From positions 1 through 37,041 of the forward strand of contig JALUTR010000226.1 of the NCBI GenBank assembly GCA_027021785.1: DNA of 37,041 nt, given 5' to 3'. The DNA comes from Fidelibacterota bacterium. Lineage in GTDB: Bacteria; Fidelibacterota; Marinisomatia; Marinisomatales; JAADGP01. The position numbers were made by a program, and so were the translations under genes. This document shows, in pieces, positions 16,801 to 23,684 of the stretch (position 1 is the first letter of the stretch; each line of letters begins with the position of its first letter). Below the pieces are notes generated by a model. It saw only the letters and a program-made list of their open reading frames with translations. It had not been told where the DNA came from and did not search any database.

Positions 16801-17167
16801 TTATTACCTGGTTGCCGCCACGGACTTTAACGGGAATGAAGGCGAATTTTCCGAGGAAGCCAAGGTTACCGTGCTGAGTACCGAAGCGGAAATGAAGCTC
16901 CCGGACGAGTTCGCGTTGAAACAGAACTACCCCAACCCGTTCAACCCCAGGACCTCCATATCCTTTGCGGTTCCTCAGACCGGGATGGTGACTATAACTG
17001 TGTATAATCTTCTTGGTAAAGAGATCGCCCGTCTGGTGAATGAAGTGAAAGAGGCCGGACGTTATACCGTTGAATGGGATGCCGGCGGACTGACCAGCGG
17101 TGTCTATCTGGTGCAAATGCGTTCGGATGGGTTTGTGGAAACCAGGAAAATGATGCTGTTGAAATAA
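13877..17167 (+). CDS. Large modular surface protein with type IX secretion tail
   Basis: The 1096-residue product has an AGGAGG site before the ATG. Its signal peptide ends near FTFGA. A strongly basic, charged segment (about 36-130) is followed by a region with a calcium-like loop DMDADGLLDE (about 186-196). Then come about six repeated carboxypeptidase-regulatory-like (CNA-B type) modules starting near residues 263, 362, 450, 538, 624 and 708. Each opens with a pattern like xIxGxVxD and has a GYYxxxLPxGxY core. A further beta domain (about 790-905) precedes a fibronectin type III domain (about 908-1000). The C-terminal 90 residues (FALKQNYPNPFNP... SGVYLVQM) form the T9SS sorting domain. 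No catalytic domain is visible. It is probably an exported, cell-surface-attached adhesin or structural protein. Confidence 0.85.
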   Translation: MVYPKMLKSRINRLIPLFASALLIMSFTFGAEVDKKLSIKGNAEISKSTDTPQSEVSASNIDQIREIRQKRSRIKAKRLILEKQNKYQKAISARKRDSAKMINRAVTKKKLPRIDNPFRVLKNSGPGNFMPKRSKGMNQYNTNGTVGIIDVQVNSLDADTIAQKDDFVLTVYFSSGETEADVYTWIDMDADGLLDESIDIEFKNGNHIVDNSVEDEDSTSGVYKKTFHGDMDGPAEVSYLGVLFQAIDGGGIDAAFLYIEPSYTPYSVSGTVYPPIPNIIIAAFPMGNESDNAHNGSELWFTVTDTNGFYQNFLPDSGYWGVSAFDFLDVTGGMIPDTIYFDVYVDGDLLGYDFFFTPPTAVIEGYVTDELGFPIDSIYVWANRDYLPGVQGETDITGYYSIGVTEGNYWVGVEPQDLIPDFLVPMDTLVYVADYDTADVHFTAYSTDSRISGTVFLDGYPYGGLNVGAWSVLGWTDNITASDGTYILDVSSDADGYGGYDLDIWDELPPGVIVTNSPSGILSGTSGVDIYLSSVAGGIDGFIYDAVTMNPIKDAWVYADDGMGGYGTATGNNGYYYLPLPAGNYDIYVGADDYYVQDVSNVIIQDYVLNMDFNLVPIIYDGALEGYVYDEYGYAIEGAEVMVGNNNYMDWTYTDSTGYYYFDLPNGIYDALARMDGYSNDWVEGIVIADSTVYYDFYLEEIVINSVIEGVVTDGETGDPIIGADVYVWSPLFEIGAITGSGGYFSVDVPSDTFLVNAGAPGYYYSQPQMVIVAEFDTVSIAIDLLPQMVQPPLIEYIGDVPFDQGRQVRIIWSPGAPPEDSGGWTKFSIWRLVQYDVYPIWDFVAVVPFHGMDVYSYVAPTLVDSNAYTGPAEMYWSTFMVTAHTMDPWEFYDSAPMDGYSIDNLSPHAPGGLVASTTGGSNGVELNWLPVPDEDFDYYSIYRGTSSGFVPAKPIANTIDTTFVDANVSPGVTYYYLVAATDFNGNEGEFSEEAKVTVLSTEAEMKLPDEFALKQNYPNPFNPRTSISFAVPQTGMVTITVYNLLGKEIARLVNEVKEAGRYTVEWDAGGLTSGVYLVQMRSDGFVETRKMMLLK

Positions 17168-17198
17168 GTTCGGTTTCCGAAGAGTTAAACCAAACTGT

Positions 17199-17236
17199 AA
17201 AAAAGAGCCCCGATATAACGATCGGGGCTCTTTTTG
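17199..17236. terminator. Strong bidirectional intrinsic terminator
   Basis: The arms AAAAGAGCCCCGAT (17201-17214) and ATCGGGGCTCTTTT (17221-17234) pair perfectly around ATAACG, with a T-run after the stem on both strands. On the plus strand it ends the surface-protein gene 32 bases after its stop. On the minus strand it can end the long operon whose last gene stops at 17374. Confidence 0.92.
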
Positions 17237-17373
17237 TTTATGCCGGATTTTTCACTATCGGAATTGTTAATGCACAGTCCGGGATAAATTTTCAGTAGAC
17301 ACATATCAAGTTTCAAGTTTTATCATGGGGAAATAACAGGGGGGATTCCGGACTTATTCTGAACCCTAACCGG

Positions 17374-18117
17374 TCAACGCGCGGTGAAGGTTTTTATCAT
17401 CCAATCCGGGATGATTCGTAAAATCGGGACAACGATCCGCCATTGCCACGGGAAGATGTAGGTTTTTTTGCCCCTGTTGATGGCCCGGATAATTTTTTCC
17501 GCCGCCAGGTCCGCTTTCATCAGGAAGGGGAGGAAAGAGCGGTTATCAACAATGGGGGTGTCGATAAACCCCGGACAAATTGTAGTGACGCGGATATCAA
17601 AACGGGCCAGATTAAAGCGCCAGCTTTCAGCCATGATTCGGACCGCCGCCTTGGAGCCGGAATAACCGCCGTGGGCGATCAATCCCCGGAAACCGGCCAC
17701 CGAACTGATGATTACAATATTCCCGGAACGGTTGTTTTTCATGGTCGGTATGAAAGGAACAACGATATTGGTTACTCCCAGAATGTTGGTACTCAATATC
17801 CGGTTGATGTGGGCCGGGTCTCCGGAACCAAGCTGATCCTTGCCACCGATGCCGGCGTTCGCGATGACAATATCGATTCCACCGGCGTCTTTTAAAAATT
17901 GATGTGTTACACGTTTGGCGGCCTCTTCGTCACGGACGTCCAATTCATAGGTAAAGGTTTTGCCGCCCGCTTCACGGCACGTTTCGGCGACTTCATTAAG
18001 ACGATCGATCCTTCTGGCCGCCAGTCCCAGGATCGCTCCGCGCCGGGCATAGGCGTAGGCCAGGTGTTCACCGATTCCGCTGCTTGCCCCGGTGATGAAA
18101 ATCCTTTGACTGTTCAC
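17374..18117 (-). CDS. Short-chain dehydrogenase/reductase
   Basis: The 247-residue product starts at GTG 18117, overlapping the upstream SDR stop as GTGA. It is a classical SDR with the cofactor motif T9-GASSGIG16, N-A-G at 87-89, catalytic Ser139 and Y152-x3-K156. The arginines after the second strand (LAARRIDRL) favour NADP(H). The C-terminal section (KKTYIFPWQWRIVVPILRIIPDWMIKTF) is hydrophobic and resembles SDRs acting on lipid or membrane-near substrates. The substrate is unknown. It is the last gene of the minus-strand run and lies in front of the bidirectional terminator. Confidence 0.87.
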   Translation of the reverse strand: MNSQRIFITGASSGIGEHLAYAYARRGAILGLAARRIDRLNEVAETCREAGGKTFTYELDVRDEEAAKRVTHQFLKDAGGIDIVIANAGIGGKDQLGSGDPAHINRILSTNILGVTNIVVPFIPTMKNNRSGNIVIISSVAGFRGLIAHGGYSGSKAAVRIMAESWRFNLARFDIRVTTICPGFIDTPIVDNRSFLPFLMKADLAAEKIIRAINRGKKTYIFPWQWRIVVPILRIIPDWMIKTFTAR

Positions 18118-18905
18118 AGTAATGCCCGTATGGTACCGCCGTCATGGACGATGGATTGCCCGGTAATGAACGACGCTTTCCCGGAACACAGAAAAGCGGC
18201 AACAGCTCCGAATTCCTCACTGGTTCCTAACCGGCCAACGGGAATGTCGGCCGCCAGTTCCTTCCAGGTTTCTTCCATGGTTTGGCCGGAATTTTCACTG
18301 ATTTGTCGCGCCAGCGATTCCAGTCGCCGGGTGCGATGCAACCCGGGGAGAATACAATTTACCGTAATTCCGAAAGGAGCCAGGTCGCGCGAAATCGTCT
18401 TCGCGTAAGCGGTCAGGGCCGAACGGGCGGAATTGGAAAGGATTAACGAATCGATCGGTTGTTTTACCGCCATGGAGGTGATAAAGAGAATGCGCCCCCA
18501 TCTCCTTGTTTTCATATCCTCAACAACCGTGCGCACCGACTCCACCGCCGACAGAAAATTGGTTTCCAACGCCCTTTTATAATCCTGTTCGGTAAATTCG
18601 GTGAAGTTCCCCGGCGGCGGACCGCCGGCGTTGCACACCAGTATGTCCGGGGGACCGAATCCTTTTCGGCAGGTTTCAAACAGGTTTGCCCGTTGTTCGG
18701 GGTTCGCCACATCGCAGACAACCGGCAGCACCGGGTAACCGCCTTCGGATTGAATTGATTTTGCCGCCGATTCGATTTCGCTCCGGTTCCGGGAACAGAT
18801 AACAACCCGGACGCCTTCCCGGCTCAGAGCGGTTGCGACACCATATCCCAGACCGCGGGAAGCCCCCTGTACAACAGCGATTTTATTTGTCAGACCAAGA
18901 TCCAT
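18114..18905 (-). CDS. Atypical SDR family protein lacking the Tyr-Lys pair
   Basis: The product has 263 residues. The Rossmann part is intact (Q13-GASRGLG20, N-A-G at 92-94 in CNAGGPPPG), and Ser144 is in place. The active-site positions that should hold Tyr and Lys read S157-N-S-A-R161, so Tyr is replaced by Ser and Lys by Arg. The spacing from Ser144 (13 residues) confirms the alignment, as in the neighbouring SDR. A similar LSN-x2-R pattern occurs in a known divergent SDR clade annotated loosely as 3-oxoacyl-ACP reductase-like. Catalysis by the normal mechanism is doubtful. It may bind a nucleotide without classical redox activity, or use another base. It is co-translated with the downstream SDR (four-base overlap). 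Confidence 0.83.
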   Translation of the reverse strand: MDLGLTNKIAVVQGASRGLGYGVATALSREGVRVVICSRNRSEIESAAKSIQSEGGYPVLPVVCDVANPEQRANLFETCRKGFGPPDILVCNAGGPPPGNFTEFTEQDYKRALETNFLSAVESVRTVVEDMKTRRWGRILFITSMAVKQPIDSLILSNSARSALTAYAKTISRDLAPFGITVNCILPGLHRTRRLESLARQISENSGQTMEETWKELAADIPVGRLGTSEEFGAVAAFLCSGKASFITGQSIVHDGGTIRALL

Positions 18906-18956
18906 TGATTCCTCGAAATTAATTCCTACGGTTTTTTTAAATTCCGTTTCGGAACG

Positions 18957-20099
18957 TCAAATTTTGATAAATATGTTTTTCCGGTATAACCAGTACAACA
19001 CCAGCCACCACATGAATACGTGAAACAGGGCAAACAGCAACGAACCATTTAAATTTCCGGCCATGGGGACAAAAACCGTTTCGTACAAATACGTGTATCC
19101 ATTAACGGTTTCCCCGTTTAGTGTGTACCGGAACCGGATAATCGATTTTACCCATAAACCGGTAGCCACGAAAACAAAAATCGAGTTGGTTCCGAAAATT
19201 ACCAGGGGTTTCACGATCTTCGGATTATTCTTTATATCGATCAGCCAGATGAACACAGCCAGTATTAATATGGCCCATCCGGCCGTATAAACCACGTACG
19301 AACTGGTCCATAAAGGCTTGTTAAGGGGGAAAAGGAAACCCCACAACCAGCCGATTACAACGCCTGTGCCGCCCCAGCGGAGCATTTTTTTAACGGTATC
19401 ACGGTGATTTGAACTCAATTGAATTACCGTACCGATCTGATATCCGATTATTACCGTAACAATGGCCGGGAGGGTGCTGAATAATCCCTCGGGATCGAAG
19501 GCCAGTCCCAACCCGCGCCAAAGATGACTTTCACCAAGAATAGCGATGTCTATTTTGCGAACCAGGTTGGTTGTAAGGCCATACGGATCGGGGCCACCGA
19601 AAACACCCAGGAAAAACCAGTATCCTAATAGGATTGCCGCCGAAATGATGCCCAGTTTTTTCTGATTGAAATACAGACACAGGAAAGCCGCCGCTCCGTA
19701 CGCCAGGCCTATCCGTTGTAATACACCGAAGATACGGAAATTAGACCAATCCCAATCCTGACGGATGAACGGATAGGCATTTAGAGCCAGCCCAAATAAA
19801 AATATTGTTATTGTCCGTCCGATAATTTTTTTGGACAATTCCGGTGATGGTTGATAGTCGTACCGTTTAAAGGAAAAACGCATGGCAACTCCGACAATAA
19901 ACAGAAAAAATGGGAAGACCAGATCCGTGGGAGAACAACCGAACCAATTCCGCCAGTCATGTTTAAAATAGGCGTGTAATAAAGGAGAGTAAACGTAGCT
20001 CCAGCTTCCGGGGGTATTGACCAGAATCATAAATGCGATTGTCAAACCACGGAAAGCGTCCAATGCCACAAGGCGTTTTACGTCGTGCCTCATGTTCAT
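18957..20099 (-). CDS. nagX: NagX-type membrane acyltransferase (DUF5009/HGSNAT-like)
   Basis: The product has 380 residues and about ten membrane helices. The opening LVALDAFRGLTIAFMILVNTPGSW and the following LLHAYFKHDWRNWFGCSPTDLVFPFFLFIVG are diagnostic of the COG4299 family related to human heparan-alpha-glucosaminide N-acetyltransferase. His42 corresponds to the conserved, likely acetyl-accepting histidine of that family. Bacterial members are often found with N-acetylglucosamine or peptidoglycan-sugar catabolism genes. The likely activity is transmembrane acetylation of an amino sugar. The ATG overlaps the stop of the upstream transporter gene (ATGA), so the two are tightly coupled. 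Confidence 0.88.
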   Translation of the reverse strand: MNMRHDVKRLVALDAFRGLTIAFMILVNTPGSWSYVYSPLLHAYFKHDWRNWFGCSPTDLVFPFFLFIVGVAMRFSFKRYDYQPSPELSKKIIGRTITIFLFGLALNAYPFIRQDWDWSNFRIFGVLQRIGLAYGAAAFLCLYFNQKKLGIISAAILLGYWFFLGVFGGPDPYGLTTNLVRKIDIAILGESHLWRGLGLAFDPEGLFSTLPAIVTVIIGYQIGTVIQLSSNHRDTVKKMLRWGGTGVVIGWLWGFLFPLNKPLWTSSYVVYTAGWAILILAVFIWLIDIKNNPKIVKPLVIFGTNSIFVFVATGLWVKSIIRFRYTLNGETVNGYTYLYETVFVPMAGNLNGSLLFALFHVFMWWLVLYWLYRKNIFIKI

Positions 20100-21973
20100 T
20101 CGCTCCTTCGTTTTCTCCCGAATTCGGGATCAATGGAAATGTACTTGATCAGAATAAATCCGGGAACGGTTGCTAACAGAACCCAGATAAAGAAGTGCTG
20201 GTAACCGATGATTTCCTGCAGCCACCCGCTGAACATTCCGGGAATCATCATGCCCAACGCCATAAAACCGGTGCTTATAGCGTAATGGGCGGTTTTATGT
20301 TCGCCTTCCGAGACGTAAATCATAAACAGCATGTAGGCCGTAAACCCGAAACCATAACCGAATTGCTCAATCGCGACACATAAATTTATTATGACAAAAT
20401 TGTCCGGTTGGGCATAGGCGAGATAGACGTATACACTATCGGGCAATTTCATGGCCAACGCCATCCACCAAAGCCAGTATTTAAGTCCGTTTCCGGCTGC
20501 CAGCACTCCGCCCAGGATCCCGCCCAGGGTCAACATGATTATTCCCAGGGTGCCGTACACAAATCCGACCTGCCCCGTGGTCAGCGCCAACCCACCGATT
20601 TCCTGGGCGTCCAACATGAAAGGGGTAGCCAGTTTGACGAGCTGGGCTTCGCCGAAACGGTAAATAAGAATAAAAGCGATTGCGACACCAATCCGGTCCT
20701 TTTTGAAAAAGGAGGCGAAAGTGTGAAAGAAATCAGCGAAGAAATTATTGGTTTCGGCGGCGGGGCGATCCTGGTCCGGATAGGGCAAAATGAATTTATG
20801 ATAGATAAAAAACAGTATGAACAAAACAGCGATGACCAGAAAGGTGATGGTCCAGGCAAGAGGAATATTTCCGGCACGGGCCTTGAAGGTCGCTTTCGCG
20901 GCCTGTTTCAATTTGGGATCGAGTTGAAGGACGATTAAATAAGGACGGTTCCAGTTCTCTGCCGTAAATACCATCCGACTGCCCTCCACCAGGCCGATGC
21001 TTTTGTTACCCGAAACACGGCCCAGATTCACAACGATTTCCTTGCCCGGTTCCGGTTTGTCGGAAAGCCGGATTGCCAAAAGCCCGATATTACCCGCCTT
21101 CTCACCGGCGATGATTCCCGTTGATTGACCGAAATGTTTTTTCAGGAACGTTTCCAGTGGCGTCACTACGGTTTCACCCCACCAGGTTGGTTCGGTAGGG
21201 TTCACATTAATGTTGCCATTGCTTTCCGTTGAATTGCGTTCCCGGGGACTGTTCCATTGTTTCGCCATCGAAATAATCGAGTCAATTTCGCTCTGATTGC
21301 GCGGGACGGGATTGATGCGGAGTGTTTCGGGCTCGGAGACGATTCGCAGTTCACCGGGCAGGGGGGAACGGTCCAGGGAACCGATGTTAAGCAGATTGCC
21401 GATTTTTGCCTGCGGTGTCGCGATTACATCAATGTTAAGCGAAGGAAGCCCGGTGTGGCTTTCTATGTATCCGGCGAAGATGATCAGGAGGCCCTGGCCG
21501 GTAATCATGGCGAATCGGTAGAAGGTGCTGCGGATGCCCACGAACCAGGCTTGTTTGTGTTGCGATAACCCCAGCATGTAAAAACCATCGGCTGCGATAT
21601 CGTGCGTTGCCGAACTGAAAGCCAGGAGCCAGAAGAATCCTAAAGTGAGTTTGAAAAAATTGGGAGCGGGAATGGTAAGGGCGACCCCACCCAGTCCGGC
21701 GCCGATGATGAGCTGCATGGTGACGATCCAGAACCGTTTTGTACGCAGGATGTCGACGACCGGACTCCACAGCGGTTTTATCACCCAGGGTAAATACAGC
21801 CAGCTTGTGTACAAGGCGATGTCGGTATTGGAAATTCCCATCCGTTTATAAAAAATCACCGAAACCAGCATAACCACAACGTAAGGAATACCCTGGGCGT
21901 AATAAAGAGAGGGAACCCACCACCAGGGGGACCTTTGTTCGGACTTCATGTCCGTTGTTTCTGACGAAGGCAT
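20096..21973 (-). CDS. AmpG-like MFS transporter with large periplasmic insertion
   Basis: The product has 625 residues. The N-terminal half (about 15-170) holds six helices with the AmpG/PAT pattern WWWVPSLYYAQGIPYVVV... and SATHDIAADGFYMLGL. The second six helices run from about 373. Between them lies an insertion of roughly 200 residues (about 172-370), large for an MFS protein. Its second part (IGLLAIRLSDKPEPGKEIVVNLGR... GSRMVFTAENWNRPYLIVLQ) resembles a Calx-beta-type sandwich. AmpG proteins import anhydro-muropeptides from the periplasm, and Bacteroidota relatives (MurT) import MurNAc. Neighbouring amino-sugar genes support a cell-wall sugar substrate. It is spaced 12 bases from the SpoIID-like gene upstream. 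Confidence 0.83.
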   Translation of the reverse strand: MPSSETTDMKSEQRSPWWWVPSLYYAQGIPYVVVMLVSVIFYKRMGISNTDIALYTSWLYLPWVIKPLWSPVVDILRTKRFWIVTMQLIIGAGLGGVALTIPAPNFFKLTLGFFWLLAFSSATHDIAADGFYMLGLSQHKQAWFVGIRSTFYRFAMITGQGLLIIFAGYIESHTGLPSLNIDVIATPQAKIGNLLNIGSLDRSPLPGELRIVSEPETLRINPVPRNQSEIDSIISMAKQWNSPRERNSTESNGNINVNPTEPTWWGETVVTPLETFLKKHFGQSTGIIAGEKAGNIGLLAIRLSDKPEPGKEIVVNLGRVSGNKSIGLVEGSRMVFTAENWNRPYLIVLQLDPKLKQAAKATFKARAGNIPLAWTITFLVIAVLFILFFIYHKFILPYPDQDRPAAETNNFFADFFHTFASFFKKDRIGVAIAFILIYRFGEAQLVKLATPFMLDAQEIGGLALTTGQVGFVYGTLGIIMLTLGGILGGVLAAGNGLKYWLWWMALAMKLPDSVYVYLAYAQPDNFVIINLCVAIEQFGYGFGFTAYMLFMIYVSEGEHKTAHYAISTGFMALGMMIPGMFSGWLQEIIGYQHFFIWVLLATVPGFILIKYISIDPEFGRKRRSE

Positions 21974-21985
21974 TTCCGGTTTTCC

Positions 21986-23302
21986 TTACGGATATATTTT
22001 GGTTAACTCACTACCGGGATAATAATGTGTTAATATCGCGGGCACCGCATATCCTTTCAGCGCCATTCCCAGGGCTCCTATTTGGCATAACCCCACACCG
22101 TGTCCCCAGCCGGCTCCCCGCAGCGTAAACTCCCCCGGGATTTTATCCTCAACGGCAAGCCGGTCAACTATAAAAGCCGAACTGTACAAAAATCGGGTGT
22201 GAAACACGCGACGGATTTCATATTCGGATATGACTTCTCGTAACCTGATTTCACGATTTCTGTCGGTATATCGGATCCGAATACGGTTCAGACGACCGGA
22301 GCCGCCGCGACTTACCGGAATTATTTCGATTACATTTACAGCCTGCAAACCCAGTTTCAAATTCAGTAATTCCGTCATTTGGGACTGGGTATAGTTCACC
22401 TTCCACCGGTAATAGCGCCCCGCTTCATCCACGCTTCCCAAGTATTGAGCCAGGGAATCCCCGGGAACCGTGGCCGGACTACAAAAAGCGGGGGGTGTGG
22501 AGGTAATCCACCTGGCGGCGTTTGTTTCCGATGATAGGGACAAATCTTCCCAACCGTTGTCTTCGAAATCCCGACGAACCTGCAAATAAGGGATTGTATT
22601 TCCGTCCCAGATTGTTTCAAAGGATTCCGTCATTCCACCGCACGATTTGGAATACCGGGCATCGCAAATGGAACCTTCATACAACAGAACCTCCCCACGG
22701 GTAGCCAAAGCGCCGACTTGTGCCTGCCGTGTAAGATAATTAGTCCCCTGGTACCGTTGACAACAGTCATCGTTGCACACGTCAAATCCGAGCTGACGAT
22801 GTTTCTGTTCCACGTTTGCCAGCACCCATGAACGGGCGACAATAGTCTGCGCATGGATAAGGGCTGGGGGGCAAGCGGCATTCATTTCCGACGTGGCAAC
22901 GCACATAAGATACTGTTCCAGGGGAAGGATGTTGATTGCCAGTAACGCGCCCTGGTGAACCATAATCTCCAAATCTCCCAACAGGTTTAAACGAATCTTT
23001 TTTTCCCAATGGAAACCACGTCCGGCGACCACAGGGTACACTTCAATAATTTTTCCCAAATCAATGCCCTTATCCAAGCGCCGAAGGTGAAGTTTGTCTG
23101 ACCGGTTCCCGTTAATCCGCAGGGAATCCTGTTCAACTTCAATATGGTATGGTTGGGATTCGGTCTGAAGATGCTTGGGGATAATTTGGTAATCAGGAAT
23201 GTTGGAAAGATCAAGACTAACGTTTGTTTGACGATCTTCAGGAAGAATAATTCCCACTCGTATAGTTGGCTCAATTCCGGGAATTTGTCCTCTCTCTAGC
23301 AT
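21986..23302 (-). CDS. SpoIID/LytB domain protein
   Basis: The product has 438 residues. The SpoIID domain core is clear: NILPLEQYLMCVATSEMNAACPPALIHAQTIVARSW, with the expected catalytic Glu in SEM, then YSKSCGGMTE, and the C-terminal signature GWGHGVGLCQIGALGMALKGY...ILTHYYPG. SpoIID is a lytic transglycosylase acting on denuded peptidoglycan; LytB is an amidase enhancer. No signal peptide is visible at the chosen ATG, and there is no clear ribosome-binding site, so the location is uncertain. Similar SpoIID-like genes sit beside sugar-kinase and AmpG-like genes in Bacteroidota. A repeat-rich gap separates it from the kinase gene upstream. Confidence 0.87.
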   Translation of the reverse strand: MLERGQIPGIEPTIRVGIILPEDRQTNVSLDLSNIPDYQIIPKHLQTESQPYHIEVEQDSLRINGNRSDKLHLRRLDKGIDLGKIIEVYPVVAGRGFHWEKKIRLNLLGDLEIMVHQGALLAINILPLEQYLMCVATSEMNAACPPALIHAQTIVARSWVLANVEQKHRQLGFDVCNDDCCQRYQGTNYLTRQAQVGALATRGEVLLYEGSICDARYSKSCGGMTESFETIWDGNTIPYLQVRRDFEDNGWEDLSLSSETNAARWITSTPPAFCSPATVPGDSLAQYLGSVDEAGRYYRWKVNYTQSQMTELLNLKLGLQAVNVIEIIPVSRGGSGRLNRIRIRYTDRNREIRLREVISEYEIRRVFHTRFLYSSAFIVDRLAVEDKIPGEFTLRGAGWGHGVGLCQIGALGMALKGYAVPAILTHYYPGSELTKIYP

Positions 23303-23684
23303 GTCGTTTGGTGTTTACTTACCTGCCATCTGTAAAATTCAGTTCGTTAACTATTAAACTGGCGCTGGTTAGTCTATGATAAGACCCCTTTGTGTTTCCC
23401 CTGTTACAGGGGAAAATAAAAGGTTTCTTGAATGGAATCCTTCCACCCGTAAAATTCAGTTCACTAACTATGAAACTGGCGCTCACGATAAGACCCCTTT
23501 GTGTTTCCCTTGTTACGGGGGAGAATAAACGGTTTCTTGAATGGAATCCTTTGACCATCTCCCCCCTGCCTGTCCCGACGAAGTTGCGGGTCATAGGTGA
23601 GAATAAAAGAGCCTGCTTACCGTAACGCAGTGAAGGTTGGGGGTCTTTTAAAACGGTAAGATTGTTGAATATCATACGCTTAAC
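23303..23684. other. Repeat-containing gap between kinase and SpoIID genes
   Basis: The gap covers 382 bases. It holds the tandem duplication at 23332-23556 and, further right, a less similar stretch (23557-23640) with CCCGACGAAGTTGCGGG and GAGAATAAAAG that may be a decayed third unit. No gene is supported: the open frame across it owes its length to the repeat and has no recognisable product. Confidence 0.5.
23332..23556. repeat. Imperfect tandem duplication, two units of about 117 and 108 bp
   Basis: Unit 1 (23332-23448) and unit 2 (23449-23556) both begin GTAAAATTCAGTTC and share GATAAGACCCCTTTGTGTTT and GGTTTCTTGAATGGAATCCT. Unit 1 carries a perfect 9-bp hairpin, TTTCCCCTG-TTA-CAGGGGAAA (23395-23415). 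In unit 2 the same positions are changed but still pair if G-U wobbles are allowed. It lies in the leader of the SpoIID-like gene. Confidence 0.8.

Noticed and set aside
23332-23556. Possible CRISPR-like array
   Set aside because: There are only two long units in direct contact, without spacers of constant length, and no cas genes nearby.
23319-23675. 118-codon minus-strand frame across the tandem repeat
   Set aside because: The product simply translates the duplicated DNA twice, with a frame change between units. It has no recognisable domain or ribosome-binding site.
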